Below, one piece after another: positions 21,601-33,770 of a stretch of 64,000 bases of DNA (its first letter is position 1; each line of letters opens with the position of its first letter). The stretch lies in NCBI GenBank assembly GCA_029948255.1, contig JALIZF010001827.1:317001-381000 (forward strand). The letters run 5' to 3'. Source of the stretch: Telmatactis stephensoni (lineage: Eukaryota; Cnidaria; Anthozoa; Actiniaria; Isophelliidae). The translations under genes were made by a program, and so were the position numbers. Below the pieces are notes generated by a model. It saw nothing but the letters and a program-made list of their open reading frames with translations, made no database searches and was not told where the DNA came from.

Positions 21601-22509
21601 AGAAATAAAGACGATATTTGGACAATTTTGTTCAAAGCGCGCAGCAAACTAGTCAACAGCAAGTACACAACAATAGCCAGGGAACGAGAAATGAAGCAAA
21701 CTCGCTCCTCTAAAGCAAAGCACGAGGATTCAATTTTTGTGAAATCACCTCAAAATGTACTCTATTTTACTGAAATTGTGCAAGAGAATCATCTCAGCAT
21801 TATCTTGGAAAAAATTGATTTTCTATAATGCGGTAAAAACTAGTTTGTCAGAAAAATTCAGCTGTAATGTGGCAAACCAGTGTCTGACCGTTTGAATCAC
21901 ATTTTCATCTGAAAACGTAAGTTTTATGCGATTTCAATATTTTATCTTATCTTTTTAATACGGTATTGAGATAAAGCAGATTTTCTATCCTATAAAATCT
22001 TTTTATAATGGGCCTAAGGGGTCATTATACCTGTTTTGAGGGACTTAGGCATGATCGGAATTTTTTGGGATAGGGTGAATTGCTAAATTGCAATTAGGTT
22101 GAGTACCCCTTTAGGCGTAAACATGCTTAGAAATCAACGGTCTGAGAAGTAAGGTGATTGCATGCCTTTTCATGGAAAATTTGACTAGAGGAAATGTAAG
22201 TGATTGATATGAAAAGATTTGAATTGCGTTTTAGAGCATTTTAGACGGTCTATAAATTCAAATTGGTATGAGCACGTTGATTATTTCAAGACTGATATCG
22301 ATCTCAGTTCTATTGTCACCAATCATTGTAGTATCGTCATACTATAGACCCTTATCACGTTAGCATGACATTATAAAATATCTTATTTATCGGAAAAACG
22401 AATTCACTATCAGATTTATCACATCGACATTAGTAAAATTGTAGAGTTTCGTAAAGAATGCCCTTAAACTGAGAAAGTTATAAATTTTTGAAGCTAACTA
22501 TTTTTGTGG
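21601..22509. other. Intergenic, no gene recognised
   Basis: AT-rich sequence without supportable ORFs or bounded repeats. Confidence 0.45.
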
Positions 22510-22790
22510 AATTTTTATAATCACTGTTTTGTCGTTTTGGAGTGATATTGAAATACTTTGAAAATAGATGTCTACCCAATATTCTGATAAGCTGATAAAC
22601 TCTTGCGGACACGTACCCCGCTATTACGGACATCCTGGTAGTACGACTAGTATAGCTAAATCTCCTCCTGGCATTGCAGACATCCCGCTATATTAACGGC
22701 AAAGGTGCTGACTCTTCGTGAGATCGAAAACTTACACTTGAAATTCTTTTTACATTTTTTTAGATAGCAAAAATATTTGGTACAATCAAT
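22510..22790 (-). repeat. Interspersed repeat copy 2, uninterrupted
   Basis: In reverse complement it aligns along its length with 8943-9072 plus 9358-9530 and shows the pre-insertion junction (CCGTTAATATAGCGGG) missing from copy 1. Divergence is moderate. Confidence 0.75.
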
Positions 22791-23345
22791 TCGAATTACA
22801 CGCATTACACGTTAACAATGTCTTGAGGGCTTTTCTTACGGAGTTTTTTTTAGACTGAAAACATTTGTGAAAGTTGTCATTTTGAAAACTTGCTTTGCTC
22901 AAACCATGTCCTATTGTGAACATGCCAGTGAATGTAATTTGGCTTTCAGCTTTCCTATGAGCAAGTTTATGATAACCGATGCAAGCTGCAATATAAAAGA
23001 CAGTAAAGGCGACAAAAAAACTTTTTTTTTAATTGCAGTTCAAAACCTTCTGTGTTATTCTAACGATCAATTGCTTGATTATCTTTACGTTTGCAATGAT
23101 GATTATATTTTGGCTAGAAAAGCACCGTTTTTCTCACTTTATGCAAAAATTTATGCTGAAGACTAAAGATATCACCATCATCGATCTGCTTTTTTGGGAT
23201 GTGTTGAAGTACTATTGAAGGACTCGCATATTTTGAAAGAGTTCGTCTCTGACATTGTCGACGTTTATAAGCTTTGAATCTGTTGTGGAGCTAAACATTT
23301 CTATGACAAAGGCTGAACATGCCTTGAATTTCTTGTGAATATAAG
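22791..23345. other. Intergenic, no gene recognised
   Basis: Contains a 99-codon + strand ORF (22867-23166) without domain, signal or homologous copy in the window. Treated as chance. Confidence 0.4.
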
Positions 23346-23580
23346 TAAGATATGGCGATTACCAAATCCACATTTGCGAAGATCGTACTGATCATGAATT
23401 GAGCAAGTCATGTACGAACTCTGGAGAGGCCGTTGAAGCAATGAAACGCACGACGAGGGAATCAATATCACTAGAGAGATCGTACTATGTACTAGATCTG
23501 CTGAGATACCTACGAAAATTAAGGTATGGCGATTACCAAATCCAAATTACGAAGATCGCAAAATTAAGCAAGACAAGTAC
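23346..23580. repeat. Partial tandem duplication, offset about 178 bp
   Basis: The segment around TATGGCGATTACCAAATCCA at 23350 recurs around 23526 with flanking similarity (CGAAGATCG, AAGCAAGACAAGTAC). Confidence 0.6.
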
Positions 23581-26369
23581 AATAATTTCTATTAAAAGTT
23601 TTGATATGCTACGCTTTTTCGAATATTACTAAGTTTATGGTTCAGCACTAGTTTTAATTATTTTCTGGTTTAAAGTATTCTTTAACTGTTACTTTGTTGA
23701 TAAGCATGGTTTCAGCTTAGCTTGAATGCCAAAGTAAGGCTGAAATCCCCTTGGCTTAAAGATCAAATACATGACATTCAATTATATATATATTCCGCAA
23801 GGGATGCATGAACAGAAATATCTTCTTGTTAGGAAAATCTATGACTGCATAATACAACTATATTCAATGTAATAATCCAAATAAAAAATGCTTAACCTTG
23901 ATATCTCTAGAATAATGTTTTAACAGACACCTTTCACTTGGCCTTCGTTTCCCATAATTGGCAATGGTTTCATACTCAACCAATCACATTGGAAAAGGCA
24001 CCGTCCAATCTGATTGTGTTTACCAATATACCCGTCCTTGCGGTTGAGGCCTGTCTGTCAAGGCATTACAAAAGAGAGAAACGTTCAGAAATAGCCACTT
24101 CACTCTTAACTCTCAAACTAACTAGACCTAGTGCAGTTATACGTAAAACTTATAAGGACTTAGGAGTCTCAACGCTAGCAGATCTAGAAATATCAAATAA
24201 ATGGTACGCCGCGCCTAGTGGTCTCCCTCGCCTAACAAATGGTCACACTTGATTTTGTAAGCATGACAAATTCCGTTGACAAATGTGACCATCTAAACAA
24301 TTTTCATCACCTGAGCAAAAATAAATAGTTTTTCACAGTACATGATTATTCCTATTATTTTATCCTTTTGTATTTGCTTAGTTATGATTTAACGAAAAAA
24401 GCAGCATTATAGTGTACCAAAAATAAAAACTTTGGGTGTGGGATCCCTATGTATCGTTAAGTTTTGACATCAACGCTAAATCCCATCTCCTCGATAGCCA
24501 ATCAGCAGGCAAGTTTCATGTGAGCTATGGGATTCTGCAAACTACTGTTCGCTAGAGGAAAGGGAATTTTTTTTTTCAGATGGAACCGGAAATTCCGCAT
24601 TCCTGCAGGCACCCCGCTTATTAATCCGCCCCGCCGCCTCTGTAAATTGTATCGTTAAACTATTGTTGTGTCAATTAAAAACAATATAATGCTATGCATA
24701 AATTTGTCGGACAATTTGTATTGGATAACCAAACATTTTAATAGTGCCAAAATGCCATCCAATTTTATAACGGTTTTTTCCATCCTCAGTGCTTTGTTTG
24801 CCAATGAATTTGTTGGCCAATGAATTCTGGTTGGTACTTTACATAATAGGGAGCTGGCTTACGCACAAAGTACGAGTACGAATGCGAGGACGGAATTTGA
24901 CTGATAGAACTTAAAGTTAGTTCTTGATAAATACCATGTTTCAAGCAACTTATAAGTGTTTCAATCTATTTTGGACAAAAATTGTGCTAGAGTTACAGTC
25001 CCTTGACCAAAAAATTATTTTTTAGCGAGATGAAACAGTCAACCACAGATATCTGTGAGATTTCAATGGGATGACAACGAATTTTGTACAACATTTCGTC
25101 ATCGACGGCACGAGGTTGCTAATTTTTTGCCGTTTTGTCGTTGTATTACGCTGAAGTGTAACTGCTTCACTAGTACGCACGAACGTACAACAAAAATTCA
25201 AGTATTTTAACTTATTTCGTTGTTTCCAACGCACTCAGTCGCTAGTGCTGCATCTGTTCTTTGTTGTGCCGATCGAGTTGTGTAGTTACCAAGTTATCAG
25301 GAATGCACGCTTAAACGTTAGTTTGTGTTATAGACTTGAGTAAAGATATGTCATAAAAGGACGTGATTCTACAGGCACGAGACTCTGCTGAACTTCTCCA
25401 AAAATTTTCTCACTTCTCCAAATTGGAGTTTTGAGCCGAAGTTTGCACTCAACAAATGCATAATACTATTGTAATATGCTTATTAGTCAAATTCCGTGCT
25501 CGTATTCGTACTCGTCTTTTGTACTTAAGGTCCCTATTAATGGCTTACCCTTACTTGCGCTCACCTACAAGGTCCACATGTAAACCCCGAGTACAGCATT
25601 AACCAGTTTGAATCACTGATAGTGTCACTTGTAAAATAATGGACGTGGATTTTTAACGAGTATGAAGTAATTCTGAAATAAACCGAGCCCATACGAGGTT
25701 TGAACACGTGACTCAACTATCAGTGGGCAGAGCGCATGGTCGGTACTGAGCCGAAGGTCACAGGTTAAAACACCGAAAGGAATCGCTTTCTTGCCGAATC
25801 AATTCCCACTAGTTGAACACCCACGGCATAAAGTTAACATCGGTTCAAAATAAATTCGGGGAAAGGTGGGGAAAGAACAAAGCTCTGAATCAGAAAGAGA
25901 ACTAACCAAACCAGTGTGCATGCGAATTGCTGGGAATCAAGACTGATTCTCAACTTAGTCTAGGGTCGATCGGTAATTCAATTGAAAATGATCATGAAGG
26001 TAGTCCAGTCCTTTGCTTTTCAAGTATAAACCAGTCGCAGCTTTCATATCGTTGAACAAAGCTTAAGACTCGAAAGTCATTGATTTAATTTCTCTTGTTA
26101 TACGCTGTTAGACATTTCCATTTTCACTTGACTGATAATAAATAATTTATGCATCCTACTTAAGGGATCCCACAGGGGAACAAAGATTTTGTCTTTGACG
26201 TTACCTCTAAACAGAGGAAGTACAGTAGAGTGAAAGGTATTTTGGGTGCTTTGTGTTTATATCAATTTAATCTTCGAGCCAATGAACTACTTTTCAGAGG
26301 AGTTGCGAAATGTGTGCATTTCTTTATAAAGCCACATTTTTTTAGTTAATTTTGTATCTCCTGTTGTTC
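23581..26369. other. Intergenic, no gene recognised
   Basis: A 104-codon ORF (23938-24252, containing KLTRPSAVIRKTYKDLGVST) looks mildly coding but I do not recognise it. A degenerate tRNA-like stretch at 25715-25775 was not called. The rest has no clear content. Confidence 0.4.
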
Positions 26370-26606
26370 CACTTATTATATTCTGAGCTGTTTCATAAAA
26401 AGTTGGTTGAAAGGCAATGCGCAAAAGCATTTGTTCTATCGAAAGCGTCTATTCTGTTTTCTGTTAAGTACTGTCAGATACAAAAGCCATTGAAAACTGA
26501 AATGCTTATTCTGAGTCAAGCTAAAAATAAGGGATTCAAGGTAATGACAGACGTTATTTTTGCTAAGCCACGATTTTTAATTTGCAACCATCTCAATAAG
26601 ATTGAG
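26370..26606 (+). other. Probable 5' leader exon of gene B
   Basis: The block is homologous to 39246-39471, where it stands about 220 bp upstream of the relic PAN exon D. Both copies end at a consensus donor (GAG then GTAAGT; here GT at 26607-26608). In gene B the acceptor is just before the ATG (AG at 30363-30364). Conservation of the block and donor in two copies supports a non-coding first exon and/or promoter region. The transcription start is not determined. Confidence 0.55.
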
Positions 26607-26995
26607 GTAAGTTGGAAGTTTATAAACTATTCAGCTGTTGATTTAAAATAATTTGAAACCAATCAAGTCCATTGTGTGCGTTTCGTTAAATTATCTGCAT
26701 TCAACACAAATTTATTTCTACAGACGTAAATATACCGTAAACTCTTATGAATATCTTTCAACACCAGCAAATACGACGCCGGCGTTTGCTTTTATTTTGC
26801 CATTGACCGTGTTTGCCTACAGTTTTTTGACTGCCGCACCAATATTTTGTGAACTGTCTTTACAATAACTTTCTCTTGCTCGCTCGAACTAAGGCCCTCA
26901 CCAACGATTACCCTTTGTGTGAAGTTAAGTACAATGTACGTTTTATTGAGGTACTCATTGCCATAGCGTTTTGTCGTTCATTAATCAACTTTGCT

Positions 26996-27184
26996 ATTCC
27001 ATTATACTACTGTTATAGGTAAATTCATATATTGGCTGACGAAGGAATTCCACGTTGAATTCACGACAAAAGCGATATCGCACAAGTCCCGAAGCGACGA
27101 GTGCGATATCGCCTTTTATTTCGAGTGAATTCAACGTGGAATTCACTAGTCGAGCCAATGAATTTTCTTTGAATCGTATAGCAG
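26996..27184. mobile_element. Palindromic MITE, copy 2
   Basis: Arms GGAATTCCACGTTGAATTCAC and GTGAATTCAACGTGGAATTC are exact complements over 20 bases, with inner GCGATATCGCAC / GTGCGATATCGC. Homologous to 21412-21600. It lies inside the inferred 5' intron of gene B. Confidence 0.8.
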
Positions 27185-27894
27185 ATAAGAAAAAAAAGAA
27201 GATAAATAATACTAGTTTTTTTGACAATTTTGCTGCGAGCGCACGGGAAGCCATTTCATAGCCAACAAACAAAACTAACTGACGAATCAGATTGAAGCTG
27301 TAAGCATAAATGAAAACCACCTTTGTAAACCGTGCCTCGTGTAGACTAGTCGTGCTGTAAAATGAGGAGCAAATTTCTGATCAAATGACTTCGAAACAAA
27401 CTATCTTCTACTGCAATCGAAATGAAGAATCACCGGTGGGCATTATCCTAGAGGAACAGTTGTCTGAGTTGTCTCATGAGCGGCAAAACAAGACGTTCTA
27501 GGAACCGGGAAAATTTCGTTTGGATCACTCTGGCAATCACTGACACCGTTGAACAGAAAAACGGTGAGCATTTATCCAATTTCAATAGCTCTCATATCAA
27601 GCTTTTTATCTTTTGATGTTTTGAAAAACTAGTTTGAGCACTTTGTAGGAGTTTTTAGGCCACAGGTTTGATGAAGAGACACAGAGAGTTGCCTGAGTTG
27701 AAGTCGCTAGTCGCAATTAACTTTAATTTGTTAAGATTTTCTAAAAATCAATGAGCTTTTATCAGGTATTTTTAAATTCGTAAAACAGAAAAAGAATTAC
27801 CATAGCTGGAAAGAGCATGTTAAAATTAGCAAGACAGTGAAGTTTGAAGGAATAACTTAACTTATATATGAAATCCAAAACTCGCGAGAATATG
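27185..27894. other. No gene recognised (inferred gene B 5' intron)
   Basis: Only chance ORFs and AT-rich sequence. Confidence 0.4.
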
Positions 27895-27997
27895 ACATTA
27901 CGTCTTCAACACGATTTAATCGTGGACACTAACGATTGGTACCGACTGCTGATGTTTGACATTGAAGGCTCACAAAATATCAATATACATGAAGTAA
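27895..27997 (+). repeat. Interspersed repeat, also at 33592-33690
   Basis: The stretch around CACTAACGATTGGTACCGACTGCTGAT and CTCACAAAATATCAA recurs in the same orientation at 33592-33690 with about one change in six bases. Confidence 0.6.
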
Positions 27998-30364
27998 ATA
28001 TGCGGACGTAAAAGGAAGCCCCTCGATTCCACAAAATATCACCATCCTTCTCGACCAATCAGCGCGTGATTTAGCAGTTTGCTATACGATTCTACACTGA
28101 TTAAATCAGTGGAAATAACTCTTTGATATATTGTTGCTTAGAGATTCATAAAGTCATAGTGATTTTTCGAAAAAATAACGTTCGAGCGGTTTTAAAGAAA
28201 TTCGAAAAGCGCTCGAATGTGAATATTTGGCGCTGAATCTAAAATACACGGTCTCACAAGATAAAATCTTTCTCAATATCAAGAACGAGATAATCCTCAA
28301 AAAATTCAAGATATAAAATATAAATGAAGAAAGATTATGACTGGTTTTAAAAGTCCATTTTGTTTAGTCTTTCTAAACAATACTAAGCGACTCCTTGTGA
28401 CGTGCAAATTCGATGAAAAATGTTTTTAGAATGACCTTTACAGTGCAGCACCCTTTGTCTGAAGTTTAGTATGATGTACGTTTTTTGGGGTACGCGTTGC
28501 CAAAGTATAAAGATAAACAAGAAACATATAAATCACTGAAACTTAGATACTGAACGCTTTTAATGAGATCCACTGAAAAATCCAATAGCATTTCGCACCT
28601 ATATGATATCACCACATCAAATCATATATCTTCGAATCAAGAAATTCTGTGCGTTTAATTTTTAGTAAATCGCAAAAACAGTTTCCATCATCGAATTTGC
28701 ATGTGAACTTTTATCATGAACATTTAAAATGCGGTATCAGAAACAATTTTACGTAATGCGCCGAGGACTGAAACTAATTGCAAGGACTTTGAAATACCGT
28801 CAAGTCCGAGTAGGAGGCCTTTGAACGACTTCTCAAACTCATTAATTATTTGGGAAGAATCTTCGTCCAGATATTTACCCATTTTAGTATAATAAAACTA
28901 TTAACTAACAGTTATTCATGTACGTTATAACAGTTCAAAAAATCCGTTCTGTTCAACGAATTAGCTTGTGGCTTAGTGATACTTAAGCAATAGCAATTAG
29001 TAAGTTAGTGGTTAGGAGTTCAAGTATCGGTACTTGCTACCATGAAAATATTTCAAGAGGCTTTTAATGCTTTAAAATATAAAGTTAGATAAGGAACTAT
29101 GTTTTTCTGAGCTAATATTTCTAATATTTTATAGCTAATATTTCTAAGAGTCACTCAGTATAGAAAGCTTTACCAAAATACATTTATGTTAAGATAAAAA
29201 GAAATTAAACACCCCAGGATTGTCTTGAAATCAATTCAAACTCCAAGGACTTCGAAATCATTTCAAAATACTTTAGAGCGGACTTTCCGAAGTTTCAAAG
29301 TTCCTCACGTGACCTAATTCGAGACACCTGGTTGGCTGATTACCTCATGAATAACTAACGAGTTTGAGAAATAACCTCCAAGAAAATATTTTCTAAAAAA
29401 TACTTTTTCGTGTGTGAGCTTTAATGACGTTCGCAGGTAAAGGAGTTAGCGTTCAGATTTGTTTTAAACTTCACATGGGCAAACTACATTTTATTGGTGT
29501 TCAAAATTATTAATAAAAAAGGGGGGATATGGGCTTCGTTTTTTCGTAAATCACTTGACAAGCAGGGTATGTTTTGTAAAAATTCGCGCGCGTTATGCGA
29601 AACATGATACTGCTCAATAACACCTCATTTATTGAACTTCTAAATTAAAAATCGCTAGAAAAAGATATGGATCTCAACTACAATTGTCGCTTGACATTTT
29701 GGATATGAATTGGTGCTTTAAAGAGACTATTGGAGATAATTATGAGCTTTTAAATCGGCGCGTTGCAGTCATTTTCGAACTCGTTTACATCTCGATTTTT
29801 TTGGTAAACTTGATCTCATTCAAAACTCAACGTTCATTTGTTGTTTTTTGTTTCGACATATATTGTAGAGAATGTCAATAGCTTCATTTCCAAAACAAAA
29901 AATAGGGGGGCAACGGGCTTCGTTTTCGAAATTTTTCACGTCAAAATCCGGCAATCCGCTCGCCATCTTGAAAACCGAGTGGAGACTGGGTTTCGTGGGT
30001 TCCTTTTTTGTCTTTTTCTTTCTTTTTTCTGCGCTTTTTCAATCCAAATAATTTTTTTCAACCTTGAATTTTCATTATTTTAATTTTACCTTCAAACTTG
30101 AACAATTTTTTCTTCAAAAAAAGAAAAAAAGAAATTATCGAAAAAAATATTGTTTTACGGCCGCCATCTTGGATTTAGTTGAGCGCGCGCGCTAGCCTGC
30201 GCAGTAAAAGTGCGCGTGAACAATGCCCGCGAACGTCCGCAATAACATTAGATAAACACAAGATTACTACTGTCATTTTCTTGTTTTTATTTTATTGCTT
30301 AGAAAGTCAATGCAGAACAGTTTTGTCCAGGGTACAATATTTTTTAAATCCCTTTTTGCTCTAG
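27998..30364. other. No gene recognised (inferred gene B 5' intron)
   Basis: Contains a weak tRNA-like stretch (28970-29040) and two related GGGGGG(A/C)...GGGCTTCGTTTT segments near 29520 and 29905. No element boundaries are clear. Confidence 0.4.
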
Positions 30365-30711
30365 AATTTGAAATGCAGCTGTCCTACTTCATAATTCCAT
30401 TCTTGTCGTGCCTAAATCACGTGACCAGTGCATTCCACTGTGTTGGCACCTGCTACTCAGGGCGAGTGTTTCCACCGCCTGAAGACATCTTCTATGGAAA
30501 ATATCTCATAGGATACTCCTACAAGAACATTACTACTGATGATGCAAAGAAGTGCTACTCATTTTGTGTCAATGACTGTCGTTGTAAGGCGTGTCAGATG
30601 AAAGATGTGAGATGTGAGTTGCTGGATGAGGACCACACTTCCAAACCAAAGGACTTTGTAGCTGGGTCAGGATACGTGTACTATAATCTACAACAGGAAA
30701 TGTACACAGGG
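30365..30711 (+). CDS. Gene B, exon with signal peptide and PAN-like domain
   Basis: The acceptor is TTTTGCTCTAG (AG at 30363-30364); the ATG at 30373 starts a strong signal peptide (MQLSYFIIPFLSCLNHVTS). The further-upstream in-frame ATG is rejected because it would bury that signal. 113 codons end in phase 0 at a GTAGGC donor (GT at 30712-30713). The mature part matches gene A (FHCVGTCYSGRVFP, KYLIGYSYKNITTDD, CRCKACQMKDVRCELLDED, GSGYVYYNLQQEMY) with all eight PAN-like cysteines. Together with 32075-32311 it gives a secreted protein of 191 residues. Open and intact. Confidence 0.85.
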
Positions 30712-31379
30712 GTAGGCTTTTTATGCATTTTTGTTTTGCAATGATGGACACTCGATACAATATTAAAAATTGGAGCTATTAGCAATTTCGATACTGTACT
30801 ATTTGAAGTGAAATTATTTCTATATTGTTTTATGTGCATTATATTCGCCCTCGTGGCCTTTTATCTAATGCTCGGGTCTCTATATCCCATGGAACACTCG
30901 TGTTCATTCTTTAACTGTCTTAGAATATGATCACACTCACGACCGATACATTTTTTGCGTTTTGAAGAGGCTCATTTATGTCATGCACATCAGACCGGCC
31001 GGCTGGAGGCCGCTTTGGCTAAAGAACTCCACAGGCTTTTTTAGGGATAGAAATTGTCACAATATATGAGATGGATACTAAATCTACTTGAGCGAAGAGC
31101 TAGATAACGACAGCAAAAAAGTGCCTATTTTACGTGCTATCAACAAGCCTGAAAACACAAGTTCGAGGTTTCGGGTATCTAAAATTTCTCACAGTAAGTT
31201 TGAGTTTGTTATAATTCATCTAATAGTAAAGGAAAAAAGTATGCTTATTACTTGCCAGTTAATTTCATAGGGAAAATTTTCAGAATTTGCTCCGACAAAT
31301 GAAATTTGATGCATGTACGTATATCGATATTAAAATGTTATTTACAAGTATTTAAGTTGGTCATGGAACACAGAAAAAT

Positions 31380-31755
31380 TGCACAATGATTATCAGCGCT
31401 TGGTATTTTGATGCTCTGTGTTCCGTAAAGTAACTAAAGATGTCAAATAGTGGGGTTTTGAAACGCAGGAAAGTTGTTGTATAAAGAAAACAGTACCGTC
31501 AGTGAGTTTCTATAACTAATCAGTATTCTTTATATAAAGCATACTAATGAACGCTTTAAACAAAAGAATTCAAAAGACTTCATTAGTATGCTTTATATAG
31601 CGAATACTAATTAGTTATAAAAGCTCACTGACCGTACTTGTTTTCTTTACCCCACAATTTCCCTGTGCTTCAAAGCCCTCACCACTTGACACCTTTAGTT
31701 ACTCTATGGAATATAAAGCACCAAAATACTAAGCGCTGATTGGGCGAGTGAGTGT
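31380..31755. mobile_element. Fold-back MITE in the gene B intron (about 376 bp)
   Basis: The arms 31380-31555 and 31581-31755 are imperfect reverse complements over about 175 bp (CAGCGCTTGGTATTTTG / CAAAATACTAAGCGCTG outer; ATATAAAGCATACTAATGAA inner). Absent from the shorter homologous intron of copy C. Confidence 0.85.
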
Positions 31756-31810
31756 GATCATTTTCTAATGATTGGTATAAATACCACGTGTACACTCTAC
31801 CAAGATATGA

Positions 31811-31944
31811 CAACACCATTTACATCATAATGGATAATCAGCATGATAATTCTACAAAAAGATTATTTCGGATTTTAATTGTTTTTGTAGAATTATCATG
31901 CTGATTATTCCTGATTATGATAGCGATTTTTAAATGGTACTTAT
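31811..31944. repeat. Short fold-back in the gene B intron
   Basis: 31834-31860 and 31882-31908 are exact 27-bp complements; outer arms extend imperfectly to AACACCATTT / AAATGGT. Confidence 0.85.
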
Positions 31945-32074
31945 GCTGTTGTAGCCCTGCGGACTCAAGTAAAAATTGGTTGTCCATTTGTTTGTATTGG
32001 AACATACTAACTGAACAATTATTTTGATCGATGGTTTTACATTTTTGAACGGTTTTGTCTCTATTACTAACCAG

Positions 32075-32311
32075 AAATCCCACATGGCTCATCCAAATGT
32101 GTGTTACAATGGCTGCTGTCGATCTCAACTTTGTATTAACGGAGGGACATGCATAGAACACTGTGGCACTCCGAAAGAGAAGTTTAACTGCAATTGTCCC
32201 AGCACCTACGAGGGGCGAGTATGCCAGAAAATGAAAACTTCAAAACCGACCACGACTCCACAAAAGGAAGGTAGCTTGAGTGATCATGAGTCTGATGATG
32301 ATGACCGTTGA
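32075..32311 (+). CDS. Gene B, last exon: EGF module and Asp-rich tail
   Basis: The acceptor is TTACTAACCAG (AG at 32073-32074). The exon encodes 78 residues to TGA at 32309-32311, in phase with 30365-30711. The EGF core (CYNGCCRSQLCINGGTCIEHCGTPKEKFNCNCPSTYEGRVC) matches gene A closely. After the last EGF cysteine comes a Lys/Thr-rich linker and an acidic end, DHESDDDDR, in place of the roughly 210-residue domain of gene A. The tail may bind calcium or another cation; that is inference. The 3' UTR is shared with copy C for about 390 bp. Confidence 0.87.
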   Translation, partial: KSHMAHPNVCYNGCCRSQLCINGGTCIEHCGTPKEKFNCNCPSTYEGRVCQKMKTSKPTTTPQKEGSLSDHESDDDDR

Positions 32312-32700
32312 TCAAGTTGAGCAATGGTTACACTCAATGGTAGCACTGCTTTACTTTTGAAACCTAGAACACTTAATACCATGCATGACACTTTATACTA
32401 TTAGAATGGCTTATAATACTACCATTGTCTTCTAATCATGAAGAGATGGCTGAAGCATGCGGCGATGGGTTGGTGGGGGTGATGGGTGGGCTAAAGAGTA
32501 CTTTTACAAAGTATATCGATTTTCTCACTTTTCTAAATTAGAAACTCAAGGAAAAAAGCGCGGGTCAACCTAATTGTAGTCATCTTTTCAGAGCAACAGA
32601 GCAACAGTATCTGAGCAACAGAGCCAAAAGTTCCATACTTGACCTGATTCACCCAGATTTAATTCAGCAAAAGTGATGAATAACAAACAGCAAACTTCAT

Positions 32701-32706
32701 AATAAA
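32701..32706 (+). promoter_or_regulatory. Poly(A) signal AATAAA of gene B
   Basis: AATAAA about 390 bases past the stop, at the end of the 3' block shared with copy C. The equivalent position in C lacks the motif. Confidence 0.5.
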
Positions 32707-32720
32707 ACTGGCTAAGCCAT

Positions 32721-33591
32721 CCTGCTGCGTTTCTTCAAATACTTCTAACTGACTTGTCCGATCAATTGTAAACAGAATTTGGATAAAATTCAACATATGA
32801 TGAAATATTCACGACCTTTGGACTCACTGAAATACCAGTCTTCACGGCCTAATCTACTGGCTATGAGGAATGGTGGTCAAAGAGGAAGGGAGGCCCGTGA
32901 GGCAAGGCCTTATAAGAGAAATTATCGCGGAAGTGAAATATTGAAGTGTCCTCAGGTTTCATAAAACCATTTATTTCCTGTGTAAATAAATGAACCTAAA
33001 ACTTTCTTATCCAATCAGAATCACTACCCGGATCTGGGTAGCGTTACGTCATTAGTACGGAACTTTTGGCATTGTTGCTCAGACGTCTCTTTCGCGGAGA
33101 AACTTCGGAGCGAGCGAAAGACAACTGTTGTTCAGGTTATACTAATTGCAACAGAAGGTATTTCAGTTAAATGGTTTTAGACTCAGACGTATATCCCTAA
33201 CATCCGGGGGGCTGCTTATATCCGGGGGGCTTATAATCGGAGTAAAAAAATTAATAAAAAACATTTCCAAATGAGCTACAGCAGTGTTTATCGAAATAAG
33301 TTTCCCATTTTCATCAAAGTGCACCTAAGCCCCTGTTATTTCCATATTTGATAAAAAGTCCGACCATTGCTAAGAACGTCTACAATAAAATGACTCGACT
33401 TGAATGAATGCCAAAGCTTTTACACAATTTTAAACATCGGCAAAAAGGGCCTTTGAGCTTCCTGTGTGGTGGCACACCTGAGAATATATGGGAACTTGGT
33501 TGACTAATTCGATCGCTGAAGTGATGTAGATTTGAATACACTTTGAATTTCATTCAGAGCTGATGAAAACTGATTTTTGGTATTTATACAT
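32721..33591. other. Intergenic, no gene recognised
   Basis: The CCGGGGGGC-TATA pair at about 33200-33235 looks like a terminal fragment of a repeat related to 56340-56440. No gene. Confidence 0.4.
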
Positions 33592-33690
33592 TACGACTTC
33601 AGCGCGGTTTAATTTGGTTCACTAACGACTGGTACTGGCTGCTGATATTTGTCATCGAGGGCTCATAAAATATCAAAAACCAGAAACTTA
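33592..33690 (+). repeat. Interspersed repeat, partner of 27895-27997
   Basis: Same orientation and similar length as the partner; it ends just before the TIR element at 33710. Confidence 0.6.
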
Positions 33691-33709
33691 ATCCACATAA
33701 CAAAGCTCC

Positions 33710-33738
33710 GGGCTTGGTCTAATTCGAGTTACGAGCCT

Positions 33739-33770
<32 letters not shown>

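Noticed and set aside
25715..25775. Further SINE head
   Set aside because: The B-box equivalent (GGTTAAAACACC) is too degenerate.
21405..27320. Two similar minus-strand ORFs (21405-21668 and 26994-27320)
   Set aside because: They run across two copies of one palindromic MITE; similarity is that of the element.
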